Of a stretch of DNA of 64,000 nt, positions 24,914 through 33,329 are shown one piece after another. Position 1 is the stretch's first letter. Every line of letters begins with the position of its first letter. The position numbers and the translations under genes were made by a program. The DNA is taken from NCBI GenBank assembly GCA_002452405.1, contig DKFP01000014.1, forward strand, positions 469,886 through 533,885, given 5' to 3'. The DNA comes from Deferribacteraceae bacterium UBA6793. GTDB lineage: Bacteria > Chrysiogenota > Deferribacteres > Deferribacterales > Geovibrionaceae. The notes under the pieces are model-generated. The model saw only the letters and a list, made by a program, of their open reading frames with translations. It was not told the DNA's origin and ran no database searches.

Positions 24914-25558
24914 ATGTATCTTGGTCTGACAGGCAACATCGCCAGCGGAAAAAGTACTGCGGCAATGTTCTTTGAAAAACACGGTTGTCACTGTATCGAC
25001 ACGGACGAAATAAGCCGTATTGTCATGCGCCCCGGTGAAAAGGCGTATCTTGGTGTGGTTGACGCGTTCGGGCGTGGATTCGTCAGAGAGGACGAAACTC
25101 TGGACAGGGCGAAGATACGCGAGGCAGTATTCAACGACCCTGAAAAACGTAAAATTCTCGAAGGAATTGTCCAGCCCGCCATACTGGAATATGAAACTAA
25201 GGCGGTGGGCGGTATAAAGGGTAAGAACGACAAGGCTATAATCATAACACAGGCTGCGCTGACAGTTGAATCCGGCAGCTATAAGCGGTTCGACTGGCTC
25301 ATTGTGGTGTATACAGACCCCAGTGTTCAGCTGCAAAGGGTTATGAAACGGGACAGCATCACGCAGGAACAGGCGAAAAAGATAATCGATGCGCAGATGC
25401 CCATTGAAGAAAAACTGAAATACGCAAACTTTGTAATAGATAATTCCGCCGACATAGATAAGCTGGAAAGAGAGGTCAGGCGGGTGATTGAGCTTATTAA
25501 ACTTATTGGAAAATGTACAAAAAGCAAACGGGAGAGGGTATGCACGAACTTGGAATAG
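24914..25558 (+). CDS. coaE: Dephospho-CoA kinase (CoaE)
   Basis: Last step of coenzyme A synthesis: phosphorylates the 3'-OH of dephospho-CoA. 214 residues; P-loop GNIASGKST at 7-15, then DTDEISR and the DNSADIDKLE C-terminus usual in CoaE. Its start directly follows the previous stop and its end overlaps hypA by 19 bases. Confidence 0.95.
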   Translation: MYLGLTGNIASGKSTAAMFFEKHGCHCIDTDEISRIVMRPGEKAYLGVVDAFGRGFVREDETLDRAKIREAVFNDPEKRKILEGIVQPAILEYETKAVGGIKGKNDKAIIITQAALTVESGSYKRFDWLIVVYTDPSVQLQRVMKRDSITQEQAKKIIDAQMPIEEKLKYANFVIDNSADIDKLEREVRRVIELIKLIGKCTKSKRERVCTNLE

Positions 25559-25884
25559 CAAACAGCCTCATCGAGATTGTGCTGGAAAACGCCAACGCCA
25601 ACGGCGCAAAGGTTGTCCGAAGCGTCACGGCAAAGATAGGCAGGCTCGCCGCCGTTGACAGCGAGGCACTGAAGTTTGCCTACGACGCAATCAAAGAGGA
25701 ATATCCGATGATAGCGGAATCAGTTCTTCTGATTGACAACGTACCTGTGACGGGAAAATGCAACAAGTGCGGTGCGACGGACACATATGACGAAATGTTT
25801 TTCGCCTGTTCAAAGTGCGGCTCGTATGAAGTGGAACTTATGACCGGCGAAGAACTTACTGTTTCAGAAATTGAGGTGGACTGA
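25540..25884 (+). CDS. hypA: Hydrogenase nickel incorporation protein HypA
   Basis: Nickel chaperone that delivers Ni to [NiFe]-hydrogenase. 114 residues from ATG at 25540, chosen because the protein must begin MHELGIA with nickel ligand His2, and GGGAGAGG lies upstream. The zinc site is two CxxC pairs (Cys74, Cys77, Cys90, Cys93). It overlaps coaE and shares its stop with the hypB start (TGATG). Confidence 0.97.
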   Translation: MHELGIANSLIEIVLENANANGAKVVRSVTAKIGRLAAVDSEALKFAYDAIKEEYPMIAESVLLIDNVPVTGKCNKCGATDTYDEMFFACSKCGSYEVELMTGEELTVSEIEVD

Positions 25885-26534
25885 TGAAAACCGTTAATAT
25901 TCAGGAAAAAATACTCACCAAAAACGAGATGAAAGCGGCAGAACTGCGTGAAAAGCTGAAAGGTGTTGCGGTTCTTAACTTCGTTTCATCCCCCGGCAGC
26001 GGAAAAACCTCACTGCTGGAAAAAGTTCTGGTGATGCTGAAAGATAAATATAAAATAGCCGTTGTTGAAGGCGACCAGCAGACAACCCACGATGCGGACA
26101 GGATAAAAGCGACAGGCGTTGAGGCATTTCAGGTGAACACAGGAAACGCTTGTCACCTTGAGGCGATAGACATTGAAAGAGCTCTCGGCTCGCTTGGTTA
26201 TGACCTTGACCTGCTCATTATAGAGAACGTCGGCAACCTCGTTTGCCCCGCGGAATATGACCTTGGCGAAGATGCGAAGGTCGTTCTTCTGTCCGTTACC
26301 GAGGGGGATGATAAGCCGGCTAAATATCCTGTTATGACCCGCGCAGGCTCAGCTTATATCATTAATAAAATTGACCTGCTGCCCTACGTTGATTTCAGCG
26401 TGGAAAAATGTATTGAGTACGCAAAGGGAATCCAGCCCGAACTTGAGTTCTTCACCACTTCATGCAGAACGGGTGAAGGACTTGACAAAGTGGCTGACTA
26501 TATTGAAAAAATGATAAAGGCGAAAAAAGGCTGA
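25884..26534 (+). CDS. hypB: Hydrogenase nickel incorporation GTPase HypB
   Basis: 216-residue SIMIBI-class GTPase powering nickel insertion. P-loop SPGSGKTS at 36-43; the intersubunit metal site is visible as Cys90-His91 (GNACHLEA) and Cys121 (NLVCPAEYD); NKIDLLPY gives guanine specificity. The N-terminal high-affinity nickel CxxCGC motif of E. coli HypB is absent, as in many homologues. Pairs with hypA. Confidence 0.97.
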   Translation: MKTVNIQEKILTKNEMKAAELREKLKGVAVLNFVSSPGSGKTSLLEKVLVMLKDKYKIAVVEGDQQTTHDADRIKATGVEAFQVNTGNACHLEAIDIERALGSLGYDLDLLIIENVGNLVCPAEYDLGEDAKVVLLSVTEGDDKPAKYPVMTRAGSAYIINKIDLLPYVDFSVEKCIEYAKGIQPELEFFTTSCRTGEGLDKVADYIEKMIKAKKG

Positions 26535-26535
26535 T

Positions 26536-27087
26536 ATGCTCACTGTCGGCATAGACGAAGTGGGCAGGGGATGTCTGGCGGGACCTGTGGTTGCAGCATG
26601 TGTCATTCTGCCTGAGGATTTTTCAGATACGCGGCTCATAGATTCTAAAAAAATCCCTGAGAAACAGCGCCGTCTTCTGGACGGTGTTATCCGTGCAAAT
26701 GCACTGGCAATAGGAATCGGTATGGTAGACAACTCCACCATAGACGAGATAAACATTCTGAATTCCACAAAGCGCGCCATGATGGACGCTCTGGGGCAGA
26801 TAACCATAGAGTATCATAAGGTTATCGTGGACGCGGTTGACCTGAAGGATGTAAAGGTGCCGATGGAACATCCGTTCAAGGCAGAGGACAAATTCCAGTG
26901 CGTAGCCGCCGCATCAATAGTTGCGAAGGTTTTCCGCGATGCGCTCATGACTAAAATGCACATTGAATATCCCGACTACGATTGGTATTCCAATAAAGGA
27001 TACGGAACGAAAAAACATACGGACGCCATTAAAAAATTCGGGCTGACACCGCTGCACAGAATCAGCTTTTGCGGAAATTTCATCTGA
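26536..27087 (+). CDS. rnhB: Ribonuclease HII
   Basis: Removes ribonucleotides from DNA and RNA-DNA hybrids. 183 residues with the RNase HII opening GIDEVGRGCLAGPVV (Asp7, Glu8 catalytic), VDAVDL and the C-terminal SNKGYGTKKH. One base after hypB; its stop overlaps the yraN start (TGATG). Confidence 0.97.
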   Translation: MLTVGIDEVGRGCLAGPVVAACVILPEDFSDTRLIDSKKIPEKQRRLLDGVIRANALAIGIGMVDNSTIDEINILNSTKRAMMDALGQITIEYHKVIVDAVDLKDVKVPMEHPFKAEDKFQCVAAASIVAKVFRDALMTKMHIEYPDYDWYSNKGYGTKKHTDAIKKFGLTPLHRISFCGNFI

Positions 27088-27419
27088 TGCTCGGACTTGG
27101 GCAGAGCGGCGAGAAACGCGCGGAAAAATATCTGCTGTCAAACGGATATGATGTTCTTGAAAAAAACTACCGCTGCAAATTCGGCGAGATAGATCTGATT
27201 GCACAGAAAGATGGTGTTCTGGTTTTTGTCGAAGTTAAGACAAGAAGCGGAGGCGGCTACGGCATGGGGTTCGAATCTGTGACAAAAAGGAAGCAGGAAA
27301 AACTGCTGCTTACCGCGCAGACCTATATGGCGGGCAGAACTCCCACACAAGCGCGGTTTGACGTGATATCCATTGATAATGGAGAAATCACCCATATTAA
27401 GAATGCGTTCGGAGCATAA
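27087..27419 (+). CDS. YraN family protein (UPF0102, nuclease-like fold)
   Basis: 110 residues with the PD-(D/E)XK-like core FGEIDLIAQKDGVLVFVEVKTR (Glu34, Asp36, Glu49, Lys51). An upstream TTG at 27069 is possible but the ATG coupled to the rnhB stop is preferred. The rnhB-yraN pairing is widespread. Biochemical role still unclear. Confidence 0.93.
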   Translation: MLGLGQSGEKRAEKYLLSNGYDVLEKNYRCKFGEIDLIAQKDGVLVFVEVKTRSGGGYGMGFESVTKRKQEKLLLTAQTYMAGRTPTQARFDVISIDNGEITHIKNAFGA

Positions 27420-27492
27420 CGGCATTTGTGCTTGAAAATTCGGGTCTTGATGATATAATCCTACACCTTTTATAAAATTGGAGAATCTCAAT

Positions 27493-28218
27493 ATGTACAC
27501 ACTGGCAGTTTCGGTTGCAATATCAACAGCTCTTGCGCTTATACTCTATTTTCTGACATACAGCATCTTTTGGCCGATAGCTCTGTTTGTTGTGGGCGTG
27601 CTGGGAATCAACTTCTTCGTGGGCAAAAGGTTCATGAACAAGCTCACGGATCACTTTAAAATGGTTGAAAAAGACCTCACCGCAGGACGCGCCGACAAAG
27701 CCATCGAAAGGCTGAAAGAAGCGTATCCTTACGGTAAATGGCAGTTCTTCGTTAAAGAACAGATTGACGCGCAGATCGGTATCATCCTTTATACAAACCA
27801 GAAGTTCGACGAGGCGGAACCCTATCTTAACAACGGATTCTCAAAAAACTGGATGTCTATGGCTATGCTGGCTGCTCTGAGATTTAAAGATGGCAATTTC
27901 GAACAGTGCTGCAAAATAATGGACAAAGCTATAAAAGGTTCTCCCAAACAAGGTTTCTTATACAGTCTTTACGCACATTTTCTCATGGAAAAGGGCGACA
28001 ACGATAAAGCTGTGGTTATCCTTTCAAAAGGTGCGGACAAAAACCCGCTGGATGAAAGATTGCAATCAGCTATGGAAGCCGTTAAGAACGGTAAAAAACT
28101 GAAAATGCAGAACTACGGCAACCTGTGGCTCCAGATGCACCTCGGCGCGAAGATGCCTCAGGGTGCGAAACCATATCAGCAGTTCCTTGCCAACCAGAGA
28201 ATGGGTAAGAGAAGGTAA
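27493..28218 (+). CDS. Membrane-anchored tetratricopeptide-like protein
   Basis: 241 residues from ATG at 27493 with GGAG upstream. Two adjacent hydrophobic segments in the first ~45 residues anchor it; the rest is helical with TPR-like units (FDEAEPYLNNGF, FEQCCKIMDKAIK, GDNDKAVVILSKG). Ends in a basic tail (RMGKRR). A scaffold role is likely but no partner is evident; it precedes folE2 by two bases. Confidence 0.75.
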   Translation: MYTLAVSVAISTALALILYFLTYSIFWPIALFVVGVLGINFFVGKRFMNKLTDHFKMVEKDLTAGRADKAIERLKEAYPYGKWQFFVKEQIDAQIGIILYTNQKFDEAEPYLNNGFSKNWMSMAMLAALRFKDGNFEQCCKIMDKAIKGSPKQGFLYSLYAHFLMEKGDNDKAVVILSKGADKNPLDERLQSAMEAVKNGKKLKMQNYGNLWLQMHLGAKMPQGAKPYQQFLANQRMGKRR

Positions 28219-28220
28219 GA

Positions 28221-28997
28221 TTGAAAGATATTCAAAATCAGCGGGATCACAGAAACCTCGACGTTGACCGCGTCGGTATAAAGGATATCCGCTATCCCGT
28301 CGTTCTCTCCGACCGCGACAAGGGCAAGCAGAGCACCGTTGCCCGCATCAATATGTATGTGCGGCTGCCCCACAACTTTAAAGGTACGCACATGTCGAGG
28401 TTTGTAGAGATACTCAGCCGCCATTCAGAGGACATAAACCTTTATTCTGTCGGGCATATTCTTGACGAAATGAAAGAGCGCCTCGACAGTGAGGAATCGT
28501 TTATAGAGCTTTCCTTCAACTATTTCCTGATGAAAAAGGCTCCGGTTTCCGGTCAGGAAGCAATGATGGACTACTACTGCGAATATTTCGGGTCTTCAGG
28601 ACCCGACGGACGCGACGCGGTGATGTCCGTCCGCGTACCCGTTATGACCCTTTGTCCCTGCTCTAAAGAGATCAGTCAGTACGGTGCGCATAACCAGCGC
28701 GGTTACGTTACCATCTCTGTTCGCATGAAAAAACTTATGTGGATAGAAGAGATTATAGAAATTGCCGAAAGCTCGGCATCATCTCCTGTCTTCCCCCTTC
28801 TGAAACGCGAGGACGAAAAATACGTCACCGAAAGATCGTATGAAAACCCGACTTTTGTCGAAGACGTGGTGCGAAATGCCACCACAAAGCTGATGGCTGA
28901 CGACCGCGTAGTGTGGTTCGAGGTTTCCAGCGAGAATATGGAGAGCATACACAATCACTCGGCCTATGCCAGTATCACCCGCGACAAACGCATCTGA
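28221..28997 (+). CDS. folE2: GTP cyclohydrolase FolE2 (type IB)
   Basis: Zinc-independent GTP cyclohydrolase that opens tetrahydrofolate or queuosine synthesis by forming dihydroneopterin triphosphate. 258 residues; the catalytic cysteine region MTLCPCSKEISQYGAHNQRG and QKGKS-like N-terminal motif DRDKGKQSTVA fit the family. The start is a TTG at 28221 with AGAAGG upstream; no good ATG exists nearby. Use of FolE2 instead of FolE often accompanies zinc limitation. Confidence 0.93.
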   Translation: MKDIQNQRDHRNLDVDRVGIKDIRYPVVLSDRDKGKQSTVARINMYVRLPHNFKGTHMSRFVEILSRHSEDINLYSVGHILDEMKERLDSEESFIELSFNYFLMKKAPVSGQEAMMDYYCEYFGSSGPDGRDAVMSVRVPVMTLCPCSKEISQYGAHNQRGYVTISVRMKKLMWIEEIIEIAESSASSPVFPLLKREDEKYVTERSYENPTFVEDVVRNATTKLMADDRVVWFEVSSENMESIHNHSAYASITRDKRI

Positions 28998-28998
28998 T

Positions 28999-29123
28999 TT
29001 TTGGCGTTTCTAACACATCGCATTTCTTCGTTGCAGTCAAAAAAATATTGCTCATGTACACATTCGTACACTGCGCATATTTTTTATCCTTCGCCTTGAA
29101 CTGCTCGGTTATAAACACCAAAG
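28999..29123. repeat. Long-hairpin intergenic element, copy A
   Basis: Outer arms TTTTGGCGTTTCTAAC (28999-29014) and GTTATAAACACCAAAG (29108-29123) pair at 13 of 16 positions. An inner stem (AAAAAATATTGC...CATGTAC with GTACACTGCGCATATTTTTT) surrounds a short loop at about 29062. It begins one base after the folE2 stop. Core sequence is shared with elements at 41376 and 57761. Confidence 0.75.
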
Positions 29124-29200
29124 TTTGACATGGCTCACATATTTATTTGTATGGTCGTATCTTCCATTTTATAAAGATAGGCTTATTCACCTTTGAGGGT

Positions 29201-29253
29201 TCGCGAGACTCTATCTCGTCTTCGCGAGGAGCGGCAGCGACGCGGCGATCTCA
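29201..29253. repeat. REP/MITE-like palindromic repeat, degenerate copy 4
   Basis: GCGAGACT ... TCTTCGCGAGGAGCG ... GACGCGGCGATCTC; matches the family's right half best. Together with copy A of the long-hairpin element and the terminator after it, this accounts for most of the 312-base gap after folE2; 29124-29200 shows nothing recognisable. Confidence 0.6.
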
Positions 29254-29262
29254 ACACACAAA

Positions 29263-29287
29263 AAAAGCCGCGTTAAACGCGGCTTTT
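29263..29287. terminator. Bidirectional terminator between folE2 and the LysM transglycosylase
   Basis: AAAAGCCGCGT, loop TAA, ACGCGGCTTTT: an 11-bp perfect stem with A and T tracts on both flanks, between convergent genes. Confidence 0.9.
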
Positions 29288-29309
29288 ATGTATTAATTCA
29301 TGTGGATAA

Positions 29310-31139
29310 TCAGTCTATTCTCAGAACCATACCGGGGCGGATGCCTTTGCCTACACCGTTAATTCTTTTAATATCGTCAACAGTTGTTCCGAATTTTTTA
29401 GCGATAGCCCAAAGGTTGTCGCCACTTCTGACTTTATATTTGGTGGATTTAGCAGCAGTTGATGAAGCCTGTCTTGCTTTGCCCGATGTGGAAGGAACCG
29501 TGAGCACCTGACCGACCATGATATTGTTTCCTCTGATGCCGTTGGCGTCTCTGATGTCGGCAACAGTAGTTCCGAATCTTTTGGCAATGCGGAACATGTT
29601 ATCGCCGGATCTGACTTTATATTTTACTGATGTGCTTGCTCTTTCTGTCTGAGTTTTCAGCGGTTTTGTGATGGCTATGCGTTTGTCTTTGTCGCTGTAG
29701 TAGGTATCGGAGATGACGAGCGACTGCCCGCGGCGCATACGCTTCGGTGACATATCATTGTTGAGCGCTGAGAGTTCGTCGGGTGTGAGTCCGTATCTGG
29801 CAGCGATGGCGTTAAATGTTTCTCCTCTGCGTACGATATGCATTTTCGGGTTATATCTTTTAAGCTCCCCTGCGAAATCGGAGTTAAGTTCCTCATCATA
29901 AACCTGCGGGATCGGGACGAAGACATAAGTATCCTTCATGACACGGTTGACTGTGAAGCCGTTTGCTTTTTTCAGCTCGGCAGAATTAAGTCCGTATTCG
30001 GATGCGATGGTATCTAGGTTTTCCCCGGCCTTCGCCTTAACAACGTAAAACTGTGCAAGTTCCTCGTCTGTAACGTGTTCCAGCTTGCTCTCAAGCTCAA
30101 GGCGTTTGCCGTATGGTACGCGCAGAACATATTCGTCAACGGGGGGAGTCATAGGAGTCATAAGCTCAGGGTTAAGCTCGCGCAGTGTGTCTATGTCCGT
30201 TTCCAGAAGGTCTGCAATCACATACAGGTTTGACTGGCTGTAAAGAGTGACCTTCTCATATAGCATGGGAAGTCCGTTCGGTGTATCGAAACCGAATTCC
30301 TGATAGTTCCGCGCAAGGTAGCGCAGTGCAAGGAATTTCGGTACATAGTCCTTTGTTTCGGGGCGAAGATATGTTTTCTCCCTGCTTGAAAGTTCGTAAA
30401 AATCGTTTGTGCCGTAACGTCTTATGGCTGTGTTTATCTTGCCTTGTCCGGCGTTGTATGCTGCAAGAGCCAGATACCAGTCGCCGAGGTTGTTGTAAAG
30501 GTCTTTCAGGTGTCGTGCAGCGGCTCTTGTCGCTTTTTCAAAGTCGCGTCGCTCATCAACCCAGAAGTCTGTGTCCAGCCCGTACATTTTCCCCGTTCCC
30601 TTCATAAACTGCCACATGCCGCAGGCGCCGGCATGGGATGTGATGGACGGGTTGAATCCGCTCTCCGTAAAGGGAAGGTATGTAAGGTCGTCCGGAACGC
30701 CCTCTCTGCGGAAAATATCGCGGACGATATAAATATATTGGTTGGAGCGGTTGAGCCACTTTTGGAAAACCGTGGAATATCTGTTGGTAAAGAGGTTTAC
30801 GTAGGCGTTGAATCTATCCTCTTCAACAAGGGCGATGGTGTCGTATTTTCCATATTCCGAGTCGCTCTGGTCGAGGTGAAATTCAGTCTGTTTTTTAAGT
30901 ACATCGTAGATAACGAGTTCTCTTGAGTTTATATCGTTCAGATAAGCGGGAAGTGAGTATCGCTCGAACCCGTCCGGTGCGGTTTCTTCCTGCTGATTGA
31001 GAAAGAGCGGCTCATCCTGAACTTTTGTTGATTTTGCTGTCGAAGAAGAAAGATCGTCGTTGTCTGCGGGGCGCGGAGAAAGTGGTGCGCACGCCGCGAA
31101 AGTGAACATTAAAACTATCAGAAATATGTATTTATTCAT
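29310..31139 (-). CDS. mltD: Membrane-bound lytic murein transglycosylase D-like lipoprotein with four LysM domains
   Basis: 609 residues from the ATG at 31139, chosen because a lipoprotein signal (TFAAC, Cys17) follows. The SLT lysozyme-like domain spans about 125-260 with catalytic Glu159 in LPFTESGFNP and GACGMWQFM. Four LysM peptidoglycan-binding repeats follow in the C-terminal third (two of them VKYKVRSGDNMFRIA and TKYKVRSGDNLWAIA). It cleaves glycan strands to 1,6-anhydro ends at the outer membrane. Gene symbol is by domain match. Confidence 0.93.
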   Translation of the reverse strand: MNKYIFLIVLMFTFAACAPLSPRPADNDDLSSSTAKSTKVQDEPLFLNQQEETAPDGFERYSLPAYLNDINSRELVIYDVLKKQTEFHLDQSDSEYGKYDTIALVEEDRFNAYVNLFTNRYSTVFQKWLNRSNQYIYIVRDIFRREGVPDDLTYLPFTESGFNPSITSHAGACGMWQFMKGTGKMYGLDTDFWVDERRDFEKATRAAARHLKDLYNNLGDWYLALAAYNAGQGKINTAIRRYGTNDFYELSSREKTYLRPETKDYVPKFLALRYLARNYQEFGFDTPNGLPMLYEKVTLYSQSNLYVIADLLETDIDTLRELNPELMTPMTPPVDEYVLRVPYGKRLELESKLEHVTDEELAQFYVVKAKAGENLDTIASEYGLNSAELKKANGFTVNRVMKDTYVFVPIPQVYDEELNSDFAGELKRYNPKMHIVRRGETFNAIAARYGLTPDELSALNNDMSPKRMRRGQSLVISDTYYSDKDKRIAITKPLKTQTERASTSVKYKVRSGDNMFRIAKRFGTTVADIRDANGIRGNNIMVGQVLTVPSTSGKARQASSTAAKSTKYKVRSGDNLWAIAKKFGTTVDDIKRINGVGKGIRPGMVLRID

Positions 31140-31204
31140 AGGGCAGCCTTTTATTAATGTAATGAATGTTTCACCATACATAAAAAACCCCGTAAATGCA
31201 AGAA

Positions 31205-31969
31205 TTAAAACCGTTTTATACCACTCTGTACGATGGAATACTTCCTGTTAATCTCTGTCATAGCCGCTCTTTTCTGCGAGAGGGACAGTTTTTTGCATCT
31301 CACCAGTCTGGCAAGGGAAACGAGACGTATTGATTCTATGAACATAATATTTTTGCTGAGTTGGTCGTCGGTGACAGCGCGCCTTATTATAAGTTTTTCC
31401 TGTATAAAGTGAATATGATGCTTTGCAGCTATACGGAGCCAAAGGTCGTAGTCTTCGCATACGCGCATATTGCTGTCGAAAAAACCGCAGGTTAAAAAAA
31501 TGTTTCGGTGCATGGAAGCGCTTGAAGGGCTGATGCGGCACATGTCCAGAATCTGTGAAAATATCTGTCCGCCATATTTTGCATGTTTTTCCGTCTGGTT
31601 GACGAATCTGTCGGTTTTAAACCAGTATTCGTCGGAAAAGCAGAACATCCAGCCTTTCTGAAATATATCGCTATGTTTTTGGAGTTTTGTGGGCAGCCAG
31701 ACGTCATCGGAATCAAGAAATGCTATATATTCGCCCTTTGCGGCACGTATGCCTGTATTTCTGGCGGCGCTGACACCCAGATTTTTGTCGTGCCTGATAT
31801 AGTTTATCAGGCTCATGTACGGTTTGAGGCACTTTGCAACAGACAGGTCGGAGCCGTCGTCCACGACTATTATCTCATAGTCTTTAAACGTCTGACACAG
31901 AACGGATTCAATAGCTGTACGCAGTGTGTCCGTTCTGTTGTAAACGGGGATGACGACGCTGAATTTCAT
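31205..31969 (-). CDS. Family 2 glycosyltransferase
   Basis: 254-residue GT-A enzyme. FSVVIPVYNRTDTLRTAIESVL at the N-terminus, VVDDGSD, GVSAARNTGI, and the metal-binding AFLDSDDVW are all classic GT2 motifs. Its start overlaps the Lrp-type regulator gene by four bases. No other glycan genes adjoin; acceptor unknown. Confidence 0.9.
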   Translation of the reverse strand: MKFSVVIPVYNRTDTLRTAIESVLCQTFKDYEIIVVDDGSDLSVAKCLKPYMSLINYIRHDKNLGVSAARNTGIRAAKGEYIAFLDSDDVWLPTKLQKHSDIFQKGWMFCFSDEYWFKTDRFVNQTEKHAKYGGQIFSQILDMCRISPSSASMHRNIFLTCGFFDSNMRVCEDYDLWLRIAAKHHIHFIQEKLIIRRAVTDDQLSKNIMFIESIRLVSLARLVRCKKLSLSQKRAAMTEINRKYSIVQSGIKRF

Positions 31970-32424
31970 ACGGGTCTCTTTTTGTCGAGTTTGGTGGAGA
32001 ACACCAGAATGGTGTTTGTCTTGTCCACGCCCTGAACGTTGCGTATCTTTTTAATCAGCTTTGAAAGGCTGTCGGTGTTTTTGGTTACAACGTGCAGAAG
32101 AAACGTGAAGTCACCTGTAACATGGTGACAGCCAAGGATATCTTCGTCCAGATTCTGAATGGTGATCTCAAAATCGTCAATGTGCTTCGCGTTATCGATG
32201 GAGATGCCAATGAAAGCGATAACATCATATCCTAGCTGTTTATAATCGATGTCAACGGTGTAGTTTCTGATAATCCCCAGTGTTTCCAGTCTTTTTATCC
32301 TGTCTATGACGGAAGGGGATTTCATATCAGCCGCTTTCGCGATGTCTGCATATGAAGTTCTGGCATTTTTTACAAGCATATTAAGTATCAGCTTATCTGT
32401 TTCATCAATGTTATGCTGACGCAT
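31966..32424 (-). CDS. Lrp/AsnC-family transcriptional regulator
   Basis: 152 residues: N-terminal winged helix-turn-helix (DETDKLILNMLVKNARTSYADIAKA, then SVIDRIKRLETLGII) and a C-terminal RAM ligand-binding domain (about 65-145, GCHHVTGDFTFLLHV). Members sense amino acids and regulate their metabolism. It lies between a glycosyltransferase and nth, which gives no clue to its target. Confidence 0.93.
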   Translation of the reverse strand: MRQHNIDETDKLILNMLVKNARTSYADIAKAADMKSPSVIDRIKRLETLGIIRNYTVDIDYKQLGYDVIAFIGISIDNAKHIDDFEITIQNLDEDILGCHHVTGDFTFLLHVVTKNTDSLSKLIKKIRNVQGVDKTNTILVFSTKLDKKRPV

Positions 32425-32425
32425 A

Positions 32426-33088
32426 CTACCTCCGGGATGTTACGCCGTTCTTATCACAAAAGCTGCCAAGCCCGCAAGCGGAACATCGAGGGGAAACGGG
32501 TCTGCAAATCTCCCGTCCGTAAGCCACAAGTATCTCGTTAATGCGTATCCAATATTCTTTAGGCAGATACCTGCGCAGTTCTGTTTCCGTTTTTTCGGGT
32601 GTTTTCGTTTTCACATATCCTAATCGGTTAAAAATGCGGTGAACATGAGTATCAACGCACACGGCCGGTTCGCCGTAGCCTTCGACAATGACAAGATTTG
32701 CGGTCTTTCTGCCAACACCTTTCAGTGTGACCAGAGTGTCTATGTCGTCGGGCACTTTTGAATTATACTCATTTATTAATATTTGACAAATGTTTAAAAT
32801 AGTTTTTGCTTTAGTTTTATAAAAACCCGCAGGATAGATTAATTTTTCTATCTCATCGTTTGTGAGTTTAAGCATGTCAGCCGGATTGTCTGCCTCCGCG
32901 AAGAGTCGCTCAGAGGATGCCAGAGTGACCTCGTCTTTTGTCCGCAGGCTGATGAGACAGCTCACCAGAACCCTGAATGGGTCTCGTTTGGTCTGTTTTG
33001 ATATTTTTGTAACGGATGGTTCGTCCATTTCGATGTACGCCTTTTCCAGCAGGTCGTACACTTCTTTTATGTCAGACCTCTTCATCAA
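32426..33088 (-). CDS. nth: Endonuclease III (DNA glycosylase/AP lyase)
   Basis: Base-excision repair enzyme for oxidised pyrimidines. 220 residues; helix-hairpin-helix LKGVGRKTANLV with catalytic Lys128, Asp146 in VDTHVHR, and the C-terminal [4Fe-4S] ligands spaced C-x6-C-x2-C-x5-C (CRPVSPRCSACGLGSFC). Its 5' end overlaps a small upstream gene by 17 bases. Confidence 0.96.
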   Translation of the reverse strand: MMKRSDIKEVYDLLEKAYIEMDEPSVTKISKQTKRDPFRVLVSCLISLRTKDEVTLASSERLFAEADNPADMLKLTNDEIEKLIYPAGFYKTKAKTILNICQILINEYNSKVPDDIDTLVTLKGVGRKTANLVIVEGYGEPAVCVDTHVHRIFNRLGYVKTKTPEKTETELRRYLPKEYWIRINEILVAYGREICRPVSPRCSACGLGSFCDKNGVTSRR

Positions 33089-33329
33089 GATACTCCCGCA
33101 GTTTCGGGCTGATGTATGTGTCCGACAGGTCGAAAGTTTTTATAGCTCGCGCAAGCATAAGCAGACGAAAATCCTTCGCCGCCTTTCTGTCCAGAATAAA
33201 CTGGTATTTACCGTCGAGCTGACACAGACCGCCCTTCGCGCGCGTGGATTCATAGCGCAGCCGGATGCCCAGCTGCTGTGCCAGTGTTTCAAGCTCCGCA
33301 AGGAGCGTATCAACCTTGTTTGCTGCCAT
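33072..33329 (-). CDS. Small conserved-looking hypothetical protein, 85 aa
   Basis: Not recognised. Predicted helix at 5-25 (LLAELETLAQQLGIRLRY), a beta hairpin (GGLCQLDGKYQFILDR) and a C-terminal helix. It overlaps nth at its end and the MFS gene at its start by about 20 bases each, which together with fitting codon use supports a real coupled gene. Confidence 0.7.
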   Translation of the reverse strand: MAANKVDTLLAELETLAQQLGIRLRYESTRAKGGLCQLDGKYQFILDRKAAKDFRLLMLARAIKTFDLSDTYISPKLREYLDEEV